A model generated the notes under the pieces. That model worked only from the letters and a program-made list of their open reading frames with translations, was not told where the DNA came from and made no database searches. From NCBI GenBank assembly GCA_051954695.1, contig JBQCHL010000017.1, positions 7,361 to 71,360 on the forward strand: a stretch of 64,000 bases of DNA, written 5' to 3'. Made by a program: the position numbers and the translations under genes. Source of the DNA: Terrimonas_A sp051954695. GTDB taxonomy: Bacteria; Bacteroidota; Bacteroidia; Chitinophagales; Chitinophagaceae. This document shows, in pieces, positions 8,785 through 18,692 of the stretch (positions within the stretch are counted from its first letter, which is position 1; the number at the start of each line of letters is the position of its first letter).

Positions 8785-10983
8785 ATGATGAAGTCGTACT
8801 TTCACCAACCCAAAATTCCTTCTATGATAAGAATCCTTCTTGTTGGCGTTTTTACCGCCTTCACAACCATCCTGCATGCCCAGTATGGCACTGAGCCAGT
8901 GAAACTGACTGATATGCTGAAGATAAAAACAGTCAACACTGTGTCGCTCAGCCATGACGGGAGCAAAGCCCTGATCGGCCTCACTACCATAGAACCCGAT
9001 GGAGATAAAGGAGAATATAAATACACCAGCCAGCTTTGGCTGGCCCCCTCGGATGGAAGCGCAGCCCCGAGAATGCTTACAGGAAAGGAAAATGCTTCCC
9101 AGGCTGCCTGGAGTCCCGATGGAAAACAGCTTGTTTTTGTGCGTGTTACCGACGGAAAACCCCAGTTATTCCTTCTGTCTTTCGATGGTGGTGAAGCCCG
9201 GCAACTGACCCGTTCAAAATATGGCGCAAGCGCTCCCCGATGGAGCCCTGACGGAAAACAGATCCTTTTCTCCGGCAGTATTTCTTTCCGCGACCTGCTG
9301 AAAGATTCAGTACTTAATCCCGGCAAAGGCATTCCCAAATGGGCCTTTGAGAAACCTGGCCTTACCAATAGCCAGACATTCAACTCTTCCACTGCCAAAG
9401 CAGATCCTGATGGCAACTTGGAAGAAGCCAGGGCCTGGCTCGATAATAATGTTATTGACCGCAAAGCCAAAGTGGCCACCAAGCTCAACTTCCAGGATGA
9501 AATGGATGTGAATACCGATATGAGCTTCAGCCATTTCTTTATCACAGGTATTCTCCCTGATTCCAAACCTGTAGCACTCACCAAAGGGTTTTTCCGGATC
9601 GGTGGCGCTGATTTCACACCCGATGGTAAACAGATCATTTTCACCGGCAGCCTCGATTCAGTGCAGCATCCTGACAGAGTGCTGGAAAGTTCTATTTATT
9701 TAATGAACACGGACGGCAGTCAACTGACTACTTTATTAAGTGAAAAAGGGAAAAGCTTTTCTGCTCCTAAAATTTCCAATTCCGGTCAATGGCTTGCTTA
9801 TAATTACAGCCCTGTATCATTTGTAACAATACCTGTACTGGCCATTAAGCCATTCAAAGGAACAGGCACAACGACTGATATTCCATTCGATCGCAATAAA
9901 GGAAACTATACATGGAGCGATGATGATAAATTCCTTTACTTCTCTGCACAAAGCAATGGCGGCGCTCCTGTTTACCGCCTTGATATGAAAACAAAAAAGA
10001 TAGATCAGTTAACCGACTACAATAGCGGCACCATTGATTTTGATGTGCGGGGCAATAAACTGGTTTTTGCCAGAACAGAAGTGGAAAACCCTTCTGAATT
10101 ATACACTGCAGATGCCAGTGCAAAGAATATCAAACGGATCAGCGATTTCAATACAGGCTGGCTGAAAAACAAAAAACTTTCTTTCCCGGAAAAACAAAGT
10201 TTTGTAAACGACAAGGGATTGACCGTTGAATACTGGGTGATGAAGCCGACCAATTATGAAGCCGGTAAAAAATATCCTTTGTTACTGGAGATACATGGCG
10301 GCCCTTCTGCTATGTGGGGACCCGGAGAAGCAAGCATGTGGCATGAATACCAGTATTTCTGCAGCAAAGGTTATGGTGTGGTATACAGCAATCCCCGCGG
10401 AAGCGGTGGCTATGGAGTGAATTTCCTGCAGGCAAATGTTAAAGACTGGGGCAACGGCCCTACCAGTGATGTGCTCACCGCACTGGATAAAACAGTGGCA
10501 CAAGGCTGGGCCGACACTTCCCGTCTGATGGTAACAGGGGGCTCTTACGCCGGATACCTTGTAGCCTGGATCATTTCACATGATAACCGTTTCAAAGCAG
10601 CCTGTGCACAAAGAGGCGTATACGACCTTGCCACATTCTTTGGTGAAGGTAATGCCTGGAGGCTGGTGCCAAATTATTTCGGAGGCTATCCATGGGAAGA
10701 TTCCGTAAAGGTCATACTCCAAAGAGAATCGCCTATCAACTATGTACAGAACATTCATACTCCATTTATCATTTTCCATGGAGAAAATGACCGGCGTACA
10801 GGATTTGTACAAAGTGAAATGCTTTATCGCAGCCTGAAAGTGCTGAACCGCCCGGTGGAATATGTACGTCATCCCGGCGGCACGCATGAATTAACAAGAA
10901 GCGGTAACAATCGTCAGCGGATGGACCAGATGCTGCGCACCTGGGAATTCTTTGAACGATGGATCAAGGATGGCGGCCGGTAA
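8785..10983 (+). CDS. S9-family prolyl oligopeptidase / dipeptidyl aminopeptidase
   Basis: An exported serine peptidase of about 732 residues. A hydrophobic signal segment (MIRILLVGVFTAFTTILHA) is followed by a TolB/PD40-type propeller with repeated WSPDGKQ blades (about residues 40-450) and a C-terminal alpha/beta hydrolase. The triad is visible: Ser in GGSYAGY (about residue 587), Asp in ENDRRTG, His in GGTHELTR. The family removes dipeptides or cleaves after proline in short peptides. The open frame begins at a TTG (8734), so I use the ATG at 8785; the second ATG at 8824 would begin exactly at the signal peptide and is equally plausible. Confidence 0.9.
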   Translation: MMKSYFHQPKIPSMIRILLVGVFTAFTTILHAQYGTEPVKLTDMLKIKTVNTVSLSHDGSKALIGLTTIEPDGDKGEYKYTSQLWLAPSDGSAAPRMLTGKENASQAAWSPDGKQLVFVRVTDGKPQLFLLSFDGGEARQLTRSKYGASAPRWSPDGKQILFSGSISFRDLLKDSVLNPGKGIPKWAFEKPGLTNSQTFNSSTAKADPDGNLEEARAWLDNNVIDRKAKVATKLNFQDEMDVNTDMSFSHFFITGILPDSKPVALTKGFFRIGGADFTPDGKQIIFTGSLDSVQHPDRVLESSIYLMNTDGSQLTTLLSEKGKSFSAPKISNSGQWLAYNYSPVSFVTIPVLAIKPFKGTGTTTDIPFDRNKGNYTWSDDDKFLYFSAQSNGGAPVYRLDMKTKKIDQLTDYNSGTIDFDVRGNKLVFARTEVENPSELYTADASAKNIKRISDFNTGWLKNKKLSFPEKQSFVNDKGLTVEYWVMKPTNYEAGKKYPLLLEIHGGPSAMWGPGEASMWHEYQYFCSKGYGVVYSNPRGSGGYGVNFLQANVKDWGNGPTSDVLTALDKTVAQGWADTSRLMVTGGSYAGYLVAWIISHDNRFKAACAQRGVYDLATFFGEGNAWRLVPNYFGGYPWEDSVKVILQRESPINYVQNIHTPFIIFHGENDRRTGFVQSEMLYRSLKVLNRPVEYVRHPGGTHELTRSGNNRQRMDQMLRTWEFFERWIKDGGR

Positions 10984-11053
10984 TAAACCCTGGCAGCTAT
11001 TTGTTTGTTATTGCTTTGGCCTGATTATAATAACTTGCGCTTAACGATGCTCC

Positions 11054-11085
11054 TTGCTGTTTTGAATTTTGCATTTTTAATTTTG
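11054..11085 (+). promoter_or_regulatory. Predicted promoter of the gnd-zwf-pgl operon
   Basis: TTG (11054-11056), a 21-nt spacer, then a perfect TANNTTTG box TAATTTTG at 11078-11085. The box ends 4 nt before the gnd ATG, implying a leaderless or nearly leaderless message. Confidence 0.5.
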
Positions 11086-11089
11086 AATT

Positions 11090-12502
11090 ATGGAAAATAA
11101 ATCATTCGATTTCGGCATGGTTGGCCTCGGTGTAATGGGGCGCAATCTTTTGCTGAACATAGCAGATCACGGCTTTGCAGCTATTGGTTTTGATAAAGAC
11201 AGTACAAAAGGCGGCCTACTCGAATCTTCTGCTACGCCCGGTACGAAAGTAAAAGGAGTCTCCACCCTGGAGGATATGGTATCCCAGTTAAAAACACCCC
11301 GTAAGATCATGATGCTGGTGCCTGCAGGCCCTGCAGTGGATGCAGTGATCAATGATCTGCTGCCCCTGGTAGAGCCCGGTGATATCATTATTGACGGAGG
11401 CAACTCACATTTCTCCGACACATTGAGAAGAATCAAATCGCTGGAAGGAAAGAATATTCATTTCATGGGAATGGGAGTAAGCGGTGGAGAACATGGCGCC
11501 CGCACAGGCCCCAGCATTATGCCCGGTGGCGATGTGGAAGCATGGAAAGAAGTGAAACCAATTCTCGAAGCTGTATCAGCTAAAGTAAACAATGAACCCT
11601 GCGTGGCTTATATGGGCAAAGATGCCGCCGGTCATTATGTGAAAATGGTGCATAACGGCATTGAATATGCCATCATGCAACTGATCAGTGAAGTGTATGA
11701 TTTTATGAAACGCGGATTGGAAATGGACAATGCCGCCATCCATACAGTGTTCAAAGAATGGAATGAAGGCGAACTCCAATCTTTCCTGATGGAGATCACT
11801 GCCAGCATTTTCACCAAAAAAGATGATAATGGCACAGGATATCTTGTAGATGCCATTCTCGATAAAGCAGGATCAAAAGGTACCGGCAAATGGACCTCAC
11901 AGGAAGCTATGAACCTGCCTGTATCATTGCCCACGATCGATATGGCTGTAGCCATGAGGGATATTTCCGGCTACAAAGATGAACGCGTGGAAGCAGCAGA
12001 GATCTATAAACCAAAGATCAAATCTTTCGCTGCCAATAAAGAAAAGATACTGCCCCAATTAAAGGATGCGCTTTATACAGCCACATTGATCTGCTATGCA
12101 CAGGGGCTTGCCATGCTGCAAAAAGCATCTGTTGAACATAAAATGGACATTCCGCTGAGAGATGTAGTGAAGATATGGAGAGGCGGTTGTATCATCCGTT
12201 CTTCCATGCTCGAAATATTTACCGCCGCTTATAAAAAGAATGCAACACTCCCGAATATCCTGCTCGATAAAAAGATCGCTTCACTCGTCAAGAAGAAACA
12301 AACAGGATTAAGGAAATCAGTGCAGCAATACAGCGCTGCAAAAATTCCCGCTGCTGCGTTGATGAGCTCCCTGGCATACCTGGATGCTTACACCAGCGCA
12401 CGCCTGGCCACCAACCTGATACAGGCGCAACGCGATTTCTTTGGCGCCCACACTTATCAGCGGATCGATAAGGAAGGAAGCTTCCACACAGAATGGGAAT
12501 AA
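11090..12502 (+). CDS. gnd: 6-phosphogluconate dehydrogenase (decarboxylating)
   Basis: Gnd oxidises and decarboxylates 6-phosphogluconate to ribulose 5-phosphate, usually with NADP+. At 470 residues it is of standard length. It shows the N-terminal dinucleotide fold GLGVMGRNLLLN, the substrate signature MGMGVSGGEHGARTGPS, and the catalytic-lysine region YVKMVHNGIEYAIMQ. It is first gene of a three-gene operon, 21 nt before zwf; together gnd, zwf and pgl supply the whole oxidative pentose phosphate branch and the cell's NADPH. Confidence 0.97.
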   Translation: MENKSFDFGMVGLGVMGRNLLLNIADHGFAAIGFDKDSTKGGLLESSATPGTKVKGVSTLEDMVSQLKTPRKIMMLVPAGPAVDAVINDLLPLVEPGDIIIDGGNSHFSDTLRRIKSLEGKNIHFMGMGVSGGEHGARTGPSIMPGGDVEAWKEVKPILEAVSAKVNNEPCVAYMGKDAAGHYVKMVHNGIEYAIMQLISEVYDFMKRGLEMDNAAIHTVFKEWNEGELQSFLMEITASIFTKKDDNGTGYLVDAILDKAGSKGTGKWTSQEAMNLPVSLPTIDMAVAMRDISGYKDERVEAAEIYKPKIKSFAANKEKILPQLKDALYTATLICYAQGLAMLQKASVEHKMDIPLRDVVKIWRGGCIIRSSMLEIFTAAYKKNATLPNILLDKKIASLVKKKQTGLRKSVQQYSAAKIPAAALMSSLAYLDAYTSARLATNLIQAQRDFFGAHTYQRIDKEGSFHTEWE

Positions 12503-12523
12503 ACTATCAGTTAAAAATTATTT

Positions 12524-14047
12524 ATGGATACCAGAAAGAATCTACCCCCCACCATCATTTTTATCTTTGGTGGCAGCGGCGACCTTACCAAACGCAAACT
12601 CATCCCTGCGTTATATAACCTCTATCTCGACAATTTTTTACCGGAAAAACATATCGTAGTTGGCATCGGCCGTTCCCCTTCTTCTGATGAAGATTACAGG
12701 GCAAAACTGCTTGAAGGTGTGCAGGAGTTTTCCCGCCGGAAAGAAAAAACAGAAAAATGGCCTGATTTCTCTAAGAATGTTTTTTATCAATCCCGCGACC
12801 TGGAGGATGATGGCTCTTACAAAGGCATTTACGAGTATATCAAAGAAAAAGGAACAGAATGGGGAGCACAACCCAATGTGATGTTCTATCTTTCTGTAGC
12901 TCCGCAACTCGCTCCTGTTATTGCAACCAAACTAGCCCAACATAAGATCTGCGATGATGCGCAGCATACGCGTATCGTTTTTGAAAAACCCTTTGGTCAT
13001 GACCTCGAAAGCGCCAGGGAGTTGAATAAGCTGCTCGACAGCTTATTCAAGGAAGAGCAGATATACCGTATCGATCATTATCTCGGCAAAGAAACTGTTC
13101 AGAATATCCTTGCTTTCCGTTTTGCCAATGCCTTATTCGAACCGATCTGGAACAATCACTATATTGATCATATCCAGATCACAGCTTCTGAAACGATTGG
13201 CGTGGAAGACCGTGGAGGATATTATGATCAATCCGGTGCGCTGAGGGATATGGTGCAAAACCACGTGTTGCAATTGCTTTGCATGATCGCCATGGAGCCG
13301 CCTACATCTTTCGACTCAAATGAGATCCGCAATAAAAAAGTGGATGTGCTTTCTGCCATTCGCCGGATCAATGTGGAAGATGTGCATGAAAACGCTGTGC
13401 GGGGACAATACGCTTCAGGCTGGCAAAAAGCAAATGAAGTGCCCGGTTACCGCCAGGAAAAAGGGGTCAATGCTGAGTCACCCGTTGAAACATTTGTAGC
13501 AGCTAAATTCTTTATTGATAACTGGCGCTGGAAAAATGTTCCTTTCTATATCCGGACAGGCAAACGCCTGCATGAAAAGATCACGCTTATCACCATTCAA
13601 TTCAAGGAAGCACCTCACTATTCATTTCCTGCAGAAGCTGCTGATACATGGAGGCCCAATCGTCTTACATTCAGCATTCAGCCGCAGATGGATATCCGTA
13701 TCCGCTTCCAGGCAAAACGCCCCGGAACAGAAATGGTGCTGACCCCGGTTGATATGATCTTCAATTATGCCGAAGCTTATGAGGAACAGGAACCCGAAGC
13801 ATATGAAACACTGCTCGAAGATGTGATCGAAGGCAATCAAACCTTGTTCATGCGTGCAGACCAGGTGGAAGCAGCCTGGGAAGTGATCTCACCCATACTG
13901 GAAGCATGGCATAAAAGAGCACCGGTCGATTTTCCCAATTACTCACCCGATAGCTGGGGGCCTGAAGATGCAGAAGCACTTATTGCAAGAGACGGTCATT
14001 TCTGGGCCAACCTGCCATCATCAGGCAAAAACGGCAATCACAAATAA
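12524..14047 (+). CDS. zwf: Glucose-6-phosphate 1-dehydrogenase
   Basis: Zwf oxidises glucose 6-phosphate to 6-phosphogluconolactone, making NAD(P)H. The 507-residue protein has the nucleotide-binding GGSGDLTKRKLIPALYNL near the N-terminus and the active-site RIDHYLGKETVQN motif at about residues 183-195, plus the EKPFGHD segment before it. It is the middle gene of the gnd-zwf-pgl operon and pgl begins 6 nt after its stop. Nothing unusual was seen. Confidence 0.97.
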   Translation: MDTRKNLPPTIIFIFGGSGDLTKRKLIPALYNLYLDNFLPEKHIVVGIGRSPSSDEDYRAKLLEGVQEFSRRKEKTEKWPDFSKNVFYQSRDLEDDGSYKGIYEYIKEKGTEWGAQPNVMFYLSVAPQLAPVIATKLAQHKICDDAQHTRIVFEKPFGHDLESARELNKLLDSLFKEEQIYRIDHYLGKETVQNILAFRFANALFEPIWNNHYIDHIQITASETIGVEDRGGYYDQSGALRDMVQNHVLQLLCMIAMEPPTSFDSNEIRNKKVDVLSAIRRINVEDVHENAVRGQYASGWQKANEVPGYRQEKGVNAESPVETFVAAKFFIDNWRWKNVPFYIRTGKRLHEKITLITIQFKEAPHYSFPAEAADTWRPNRLTFSIQPQMDIRIRFQAKRPGTEMVLTPVDMIFNYAEAYEEQEPEAYETLLEDVIEGNQTLFMRADQVEAAWEVISPILEAWHKRAPVDFPNYSPDSWGPEDAEALIARDGHFWANLPSSGKNGNHK

Positions 14048-14053
14048 AAGAAT

Positions 14054-14776
14054 ATGCAAACTTTTGTTGCAAAAAATACAGATGAATTAAGCAGGCTGTT
14101 TGCTGACTGGCTGGTAACATATATACAGGATACACTGAAAAAGCAGGACCGCTTTACCATTTCTTTGTCGGGCGGCAGCACGCCCAAAAAGCTTTACCAG
14201 TTGCTGGCAACAGATGAATATGCTCATAAGATCGATTGGCCAAAGTTGCATTTCTTCTGGGGAGATGAACGGTTTGTTCCATTCATGGATGAACGCAATA
14301 ATGCGAGGATGAGTTTTGACGAGTTGCTGGACCATGTTCCGGTCAATAAAGATCAGATCCATGTGATGCGTACAGATCTCCCCCCTGATGAAGCAGTGAA
14401 TGATTATGATGAAAAGCTGCATCAGTACTTTGATGGCAGGCAATTCAGTTTTGATCTTGTTATGCTTGGCCTGGGTGATGATGCGCATACACTTTCCCTT
14501 TTCCCAGGTTATCCTGTTATAAAAGAGAATGAGAAATGGATGAGTGCATTTTATCTTACTGAGCAGAATATGTATCGTATCACGATCACAAAACCGATCG
14601 TGAACCAATCATCACGGGTGGCTTTTTTAGTAAGTGGCTCGGCAAAGGTACCTGCGTTGAAAGCAGTGCTGTATGGTGAAAAGAATCCTGACAAATACCC
14701 CGCCCAGGTGATACAGCCTGCAAACGGGGAATTGTACTGGTTCCTGGATGAAGCTGCGGCCGCAGCCCTGCAATAA
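14054..14776 (+). CDS. pgl: 6-phosphogluconolactonase (DevB type)
   Basis: Pgl hydrolyses 6-phosphogluconolactone to 6-phosphogluconate. The 240-residue protein belongs to the NagB/DevB fold: ISLSGGSTPKKLYQLL near the N-terminus, FFWGDERFVP, NARMSFDELL and LGLGDDAHTLSLFPG (the family's GxGxDGHTASLFPG block with small changes). It ends the pentose phosphate operon and is followed by a strong terminator at 14798. Confidence 0.95.
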   Translation: MQTFVAKNTDELSRLFADWLVTYIQDTLKKQDRFTISLSGGSTPKKLYQLLATDEYAHKIDWPKLHFFWGDERFVPFMDERNNARMSFDELLDHVPVNKDQIHVMRTDLPPDEAVNDYDEKLHQYFDGRQFSFDLVMLGLGDDAHTLSLFPGYPVIKENEKWMSAFYLTEQNMYRITITKPIVNQSSRVAFLVSGSAKVPALKAVLYGEKNPDKYPAQVIQPANGELYWFLDEAAAAALQ

Positions 14777-14797
14777 TTAACAGATTCCATTATAAGG

Positions 14798-14839
14798 TTC
14801 CCGTACTTACCCAGTAAGTTTGTAAGTACGGGAATTTTT
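14798..14839 (+). terminator. Intrinsic terminator of the gnd-zwf-pgl operon
   Basis: A perfect 13-bp stem (TTCCCGTACTTAC with GTAAGTACGGGAA) around an 11-nt loop is followed directly by five T residues. It lies 22 nt after the pgl stop codon. Confidence 0.9.
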
Positions 14840-14933
14840 ATGCCTTTCGTTGTAGGATCAATACAGAAGGTGTAAAAATTGGTGATGGTTGGAAAAAGAT
14901 CGGGAAATTTGTTTCAAACCTAAAGCTGTTAAT

Positions 14934-15326
14934 ATGATCTCCAGGAAAATAGTGACGCTGTTTGTACTTAGTGCATTGGTAATTGCAGGTGTGGCTGCTG
15001 TGAAAGTTCCATCAGGCCCCTACAGGAACCTGCAAGTGCTTCCCAAGGATATCAGCGAGAAAAAGCTCGACAGCATTATGGATTCATATTCTAACGCACT
15101 CGGTATAGGTTGTAGCTTCTGCCATGCAGAAGTAAAGAATTTCCCCGACAGCCTGGACTTTGCTTCAGATGAAAAACCAATGAAAGAAGATGCCCGGAAA
15201 ATGATGCGGATGACCATTGAGATCAACAAGCAAAACTTTTATTACGATAAAACCGAGCGGCCTGAATATTTAAAAGTTGTTACCTGCAAAACCTGTCACA
15301 GGGGGGAAGCTTATCCCGCCGATTAG
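14934..15326 (+). CDS. Small diheme c-type cytochrome
   Basis: The 130-residue protein has an N-terminal signal or anchor helix (IVTLFVLSALVIAGVAAV) and two CxxCH heme sites, CSFCH at about residue 59 and CKTCH near the C-terminus, in a layout like the small photosynthetic-reaction-centre-type cytochrome c domain proteins common in Bacteroidota. It should be a periplasmic electron carrier; its partner is unknown. The ATG at 14934 is chosen because it starts right before the signal helix; the longer frame opens at 14889 with a charged stretch that does not fit. Confidence 0.8.
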   Translation: MISRKIVTLFVLSALVIAGVAAVKVPSGPYRNLQVLPKDISEKKLDSIMDSYSNALGIGCSFCHAEVKNFPDSLDFASDEKPMKEDARKMMRMTIEINKQNFYYDKTERPEYLKVVTCKTCHRGEAYPAD

Positions 15327-15609
15327 TTTGAGCCTCTTGCTTTTAATTTGAACATTCCTGATAGTCTGCCGATACAAAATTCTTTTTCATCCTCCAATAG
15401 TTCTTTTACGAATTAGTAAGATTTCATCTTTTATCTAAAAATCCCGCAAGGCAGTCTTACGTATAATTACGGAACAATCACTCGGTTTTACTAAATTTTA
15501 GCATAAACACTTAGTCATAAGCACTATCTACGCTTAACTCACGTTACATTTATGGCGAAAATTCAACATACTTATTGTAGATCTTATCCTAAAGAAATTA
15601 TCAAAAGAA

Positions 15610-16371
15610 ATGAGTTTAAGTTTACTCGAACGTATCGCAACCTTTACTTTATCCTTGCCGATTTTCCTGTTATTATTAACCAGGTTGGCATGGTATAGAA
15701 GTTTTATAGCTTTATTCATTTATTACATTATCAACTTCAGTTACTCCTTTCTTTCTATCGGGTATATTCGTTTAGGCGACGACTTTATCACTAATTACGC
15801 GGTCGTCAATAATATGGTTGACGCTCCTCTTATGCTTTCATTTCTCAGTTATTTCAGCCGGACTTCTTCTTTTAAAAGAAAAATATTCTGGGTAGTCGGA
15901 GGCTTTCTTGTATATGAAGCAGTTATTCTGACCATTTTTGGCTTTAATATAAAAGCTTCCACGATCATTGCCACACCAGGGCTGGCATTAACCTTTACCC
16001 TTTCCCTCTTATTCGCTATTCACCAGGTAAAGATCACTGCCATTTACAATAAAGCTGCGGGCAAGGCTATTATCGCTGCTGCGCTCTTCTTTGGATATGT
16101 TGGTTTTACTTATGTATATTCTGTCTTTTACTTCATGAACGTGCGGTATGAAAAAGATGCGCAACTGGTATTTTTTATTCTTACCACGTTATGTTCACTG
16201 GCTATTTCCTGGGGCATTATCCTGGAAAGAAGGCGAGTAAAGAAACTGCTTGAAATAAAAACAGCCAGGGAAGAATTAAAAGCTCTATACTCCGGGGAAG
16301 AAAGAAAAACGATTGCCCCGTTAGAGACAATCGTTTTCAATATAGACAATACCTGGAGAAGGTCTTCTTAA
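15610..16371 (+). CDS. Multi-pass membrane protein of unknown function
   Basis: A 253-residue protein with about seven hydrophobic segments over residues 10-210, then a charged cytoplasmic tail (ERRRVKKLLEIKTAREELKALY) that may form a short coiled coil. The arrangement resembles a seven-helix sensor input region without an attached kinase, but no known motif is present, so I assign no function. It stands alone, preceded by a 283-bp gap (15327-15609) in which I see no gene. The stop codon overlaps that of the convergent acyl-CoA dehydrogenase gene. Confidence 0.65.
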   Translation: MSLSLLERIATFTLSLPIFLLLLTRLAWYRSFIALFIYYIINFSYSFLSIGYIRLGDDFITNYAVVNNMVDAPLMLSFLSYFSRTSSFKRKIFWVVGGFLVYEAVILTIFGFNIKASTIIATPGLALTFTLSLLFAIHQVKITAIYNKAAGKAIIAAALFFGYVGFTYVYSVFYFMNVRYEKDAQLVFFILTTLCSLAISWGIILERRRVKKLLEIKTAREELKALYSGEERKTIAPLETIVFNIDNTWRRSS

Positions 16372-18161
16372 AAATTATACTTTCCGTCAGCGATCATTTT
16401 ATCTGCAATTCTCCTGCGCGCATCTTTGGTATTGAAAGGTTCTGCTTTGGTAAAGCGCTTCAGCCCCATCAGGATCATTCTCTGTTCATCTCCTTCTGCA
16501 AAGGAATTGATCGCGTCTTTACCAGCTTTGTTCACCAGGTCAGCCGCATCATACAGGTAGGTTCGCATGATATCCTGATGAATGGAGGTTGCTGCATCAC
16601 CCTGATGATCGGTCATTTTCATCACACGCAGCAATACGCTTTCTGCGCTGAAAGTAGCGATTGCCATATCGGCCAGGTTCATTAATATTTCCTGTTCATT
16701 TTCAATTTTCATCATCAGCTTTTGCACTGCAGCACCCGCCGTCATCAGTATGGCTTTTTTAAGATTGGCCACCAGCTTCTTTTCTTTTGCAAAAGGCAGT
16801 TCATCTTCTGATCCGAAATCCGGGATACTCATTAATTCCTTTTGCACGGCAAAAGCAGGGTTCATCAGATCGAGTCTTCCACCCATGGCCCTTTTCAATG
16901 TCATATCCAGGGTAAGCAGGCGATTGATCTCGTTTGTACCTTCATAGATCCGGTTGATGCGGCTATCGCGATATGCACGGGAGATATTGTATTCTGCGCT
17001 GAAACCATTGCCCCCATGCACCTGCACCCCTTCATCTACCACAAAATCCAATGCTTCACTGCCGGCTACTTTCAATATAGCGCATTCAATAGCGTACTCT
17101 TCCGCTGCTCCCAATAAAGATTCATTGAAAGGCTTACCGGAGGCCAGCAATTCCTTTTCTTTTTTATCGATCCAATCAGCAGTACGGTATAAAGCAGATT
17201 CAGTAACAAAAACCCTGATCGCCATTTCTGCCAGCTTATGTTTGATAGCACCGAAATTGGAAATAGGTTGTTTAAACTGTTCTCTTGTTTTTGCATATTC
17301 CACAGTACCACTCAATGATCTCCTGGCTCCGCCTATAGCTGCTGCGCAGAGTTTGAGACGTCCTATGTTCAGGATATTGAATGCGATCTTATGTCCTTTG
17401 CCGATCTCGCCCAATACATTTTCAACCGGCACTTTAGCATCCTGGAAATATAATTGTACGGTAGAAGAACCTTTGATGCCCATTTTATGTTCCTCCGGTC
17501 CCTGAGTAAATCCTTCTGTACCCCTTTCAACAATAAAAGCGGTGAACTTATCACCATCCACTTTCGCAAACACGGTATACACCTGTGCAAACCCTCCGTT
17601 GGTGATCCAGCATTTCTGACCGTTCAGTAAATAATATTTGCCATCAGCACTTAGCGTGGCCGTAGTTTTTGCGCCCAGTGCATCACTTCCGCTATTGGGT
17701 TCTGTAAGGCCATAAGCGCCGGCCCATTCTCCTGTGATCAGTTTGGGAATATATTTCTGTTTCTGTTCCGGCGTACCGAAATATAAGATCGGCAAGGTAC
17801 CAATCCCTGTATGTGCGGCAACAGCTACAGAAAACGAATGACCGGCACCCAGGTATTCATTGATAATGGTAGAAGTAACAAAGTCCTTTCCCAATCCACC
17901 ATACTCTTCAGGGAAAGAAGTTGCAAGCAAGCCCTGCTCACCGGCTTTTCCTACCAATGATTTCATGAGACCGGGCTCAAGATTATCAATACGGTCGAGG
18001 ATAGGATATATTTCTGCGTCCAGGAACTGGTTACACATATCCTTGATCATCTGCTCCTCTTCGGTAAAATCTTCCGGAGTGAATGTTTCAAACGGGGAGG
18101 ATTCTTTAATTAGCCATTCACCTCCCTTCAGCACATTTTTGGCATCAGTGGCAGTACTCAT
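16368..18161 (-). CDS. Acyl-CoA dehydrogenase family protein (long, about 600 residues)
   Basis: An FAD-dependent enzyme performing the first step of fatty-acid beta-oxidation or a related acyl-CoA dehydrogenation. The central fold is clear: YGLTEPNSGSDA and CWITNGGFA around the FAD site, REQFKQPISNFGAIKHKLAEMA, QVHGGNGFSAEYNISRAYRDSRI and IYEGTNEINRLL carrying the usual catalytic glutamate. The roughly 170-residue C-terminal helical extension places it in the long type seen in Bacteroidota. It begins 6 nt after the marR-type gene, so the regulator and enzyme form one operon. Confidence 0.93.
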   Translation of the reverse strand: MSTATDAKNVLKGGEWLIKESSPFETFTPEDFTEEEQMIKDMCNQFLDAEIYPILDRIDNLEPGLMKSLVGKAGEQGLLATSFPEEYGGLGKDFVTSTIINEYLGAGHSFSVAVAAHTGIGTLPILYFGTPEQKQKYIPKLITGEWAGAYGLTEPNSGSDALGAKTTATLSADGKYYLLNGQKCWITNGGFAQVYTVFAKVDGDKFTAFIVERGTEGFTQGPEEHKMGIKGSSTVQLYFQDAKVPVENVLGEIGKGHKIAFNILNIGRLKLCAAAIGGARRSLSGTVEYAKTREQFKQPISNFGAIKHKLAEMAIRVFVTESALYRTADWIDKKEKELLASGKPFNESLLGAAEEYAIECAILKVAGSEALDFVVDEGVQVHGGNGFSAEYNISRAYRDSRINRIYEGTNEINRLLTLDMTLKRAMGGRLDLMNPAFAVQKELMSIPDFGSEDELPFAKEKKLVANLKKAILMTAGAAVQKLMMKIENEQEILMNLADMAIATFSAESVLLRVMKMTDHQGDAATSIHQDIMRTYLYDAADLVNKAGKDAINSFAEGDEQRMILMGLKRFTKAEPFNTKDARRRIADKMIADGKYNF

Positions 18162-18167
18162 GGTTTT

Positions 18168-18608
18168 TTATTTTAAGTTATCATATACGATCTGCAGAAC
18201 TTCTTTACAGATCTCTATCCTGTCGGCAGGCACAGTTTTCAGTGCTTCGTTCAGGGTTTCATCTGCTATCTGCATAGTTTCTTCTTCCAGTTTCTGGGCC
18301 TGTTTGGTCAAGTAGATCAGGTTGATGCGGCGATCATTTTCCGAAGGAACCCTTTTTACCAGGTTCAGTTTTTCAAGATTATCTACCAGGCGTGTAATGC
18401 TGGGCTTATCTCTGAATGTGGCATTACAAAGCTGTTGCTGACTGCGGCCATCTTCTTTCCATAAATGATAAAGTACACTCCATTGTTCAATCGTTATGTT
18501 CAATCCCGCCGTGTTGAACCTTTTTTGGAGGCGGCGGGCAATAGCCGTGGAAGCCTTACCTGTGATAAAGCTGTAGAGCTCTCCTTTTTTAAAATGGTTG
18601 TTTGACAT
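18168..18608 (-). CDS. MarR-family transcriptional regulator
   Basis: A 146-residue winged-helix regulator: ITIEQWSVLYHLWKEDGRSQQQLCNATFRDKPSITRLVDNLEKLNLVKR is reduced here to its recognisable parts, the WSVL helix, the SQQQLC helix, the PSITRLVDNLEK recognition helix and the ENDRRINLIYLT wing. ATG at 18608 is the first true start; the longer frame uses a TTG inside the promoter. It is co-transcribed with the acyl-CoA dehydrogenase. The inverted repeat directly upstream (18609-18628) suggests autorepression, relieved perhaps by an acyl-CoA or fatty-acid ligand (inference). Confidence 0.9.
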   Translation of the reverse strand: MSNNHFKKGELYSFITGKASTAIARRLQKRFNTAGLNITIEQWSVLYHLWKEDGRSQQQLCNATFRDKPSITRLVDNLEKLNLVKRVPSENDRRINLIYLTKQAQKLEEETMQIADETLNEALKTVPADRIEICKEVLQIVYDNLK

Positions 18609-18628
18609 ATAGTTGTTTGTGCAACTAT
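18609..18628. promoter_or_regulatory. Probable MarR operator
   Basis: A perfect 7-bp inverted repeat, ATAGTTG N6 CAACTAT, directly abuts the marR-type start codon and lies in the divergent gap before the hydrolase gene at 18693. The size and the TAGTTG/CAACTA half-sites fit MarR-family operators in general; binding is inferred. Confidence 0.6.
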
Positions 18629-18692
18629 CCAAAAATAATATTAAATTTGAATTACTGCAAGTAAATTTTTTACTTCAACCGTTTTTAACAAT

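Noticed and set aside
8802..9644. 280-residue minus-strand frame inside the S9 peptidase gene
   Set aside because: Opposite-strand shadow of a well-supported gene; composition (Ser/Pro/Leu-rich) is that of an antisense frame.
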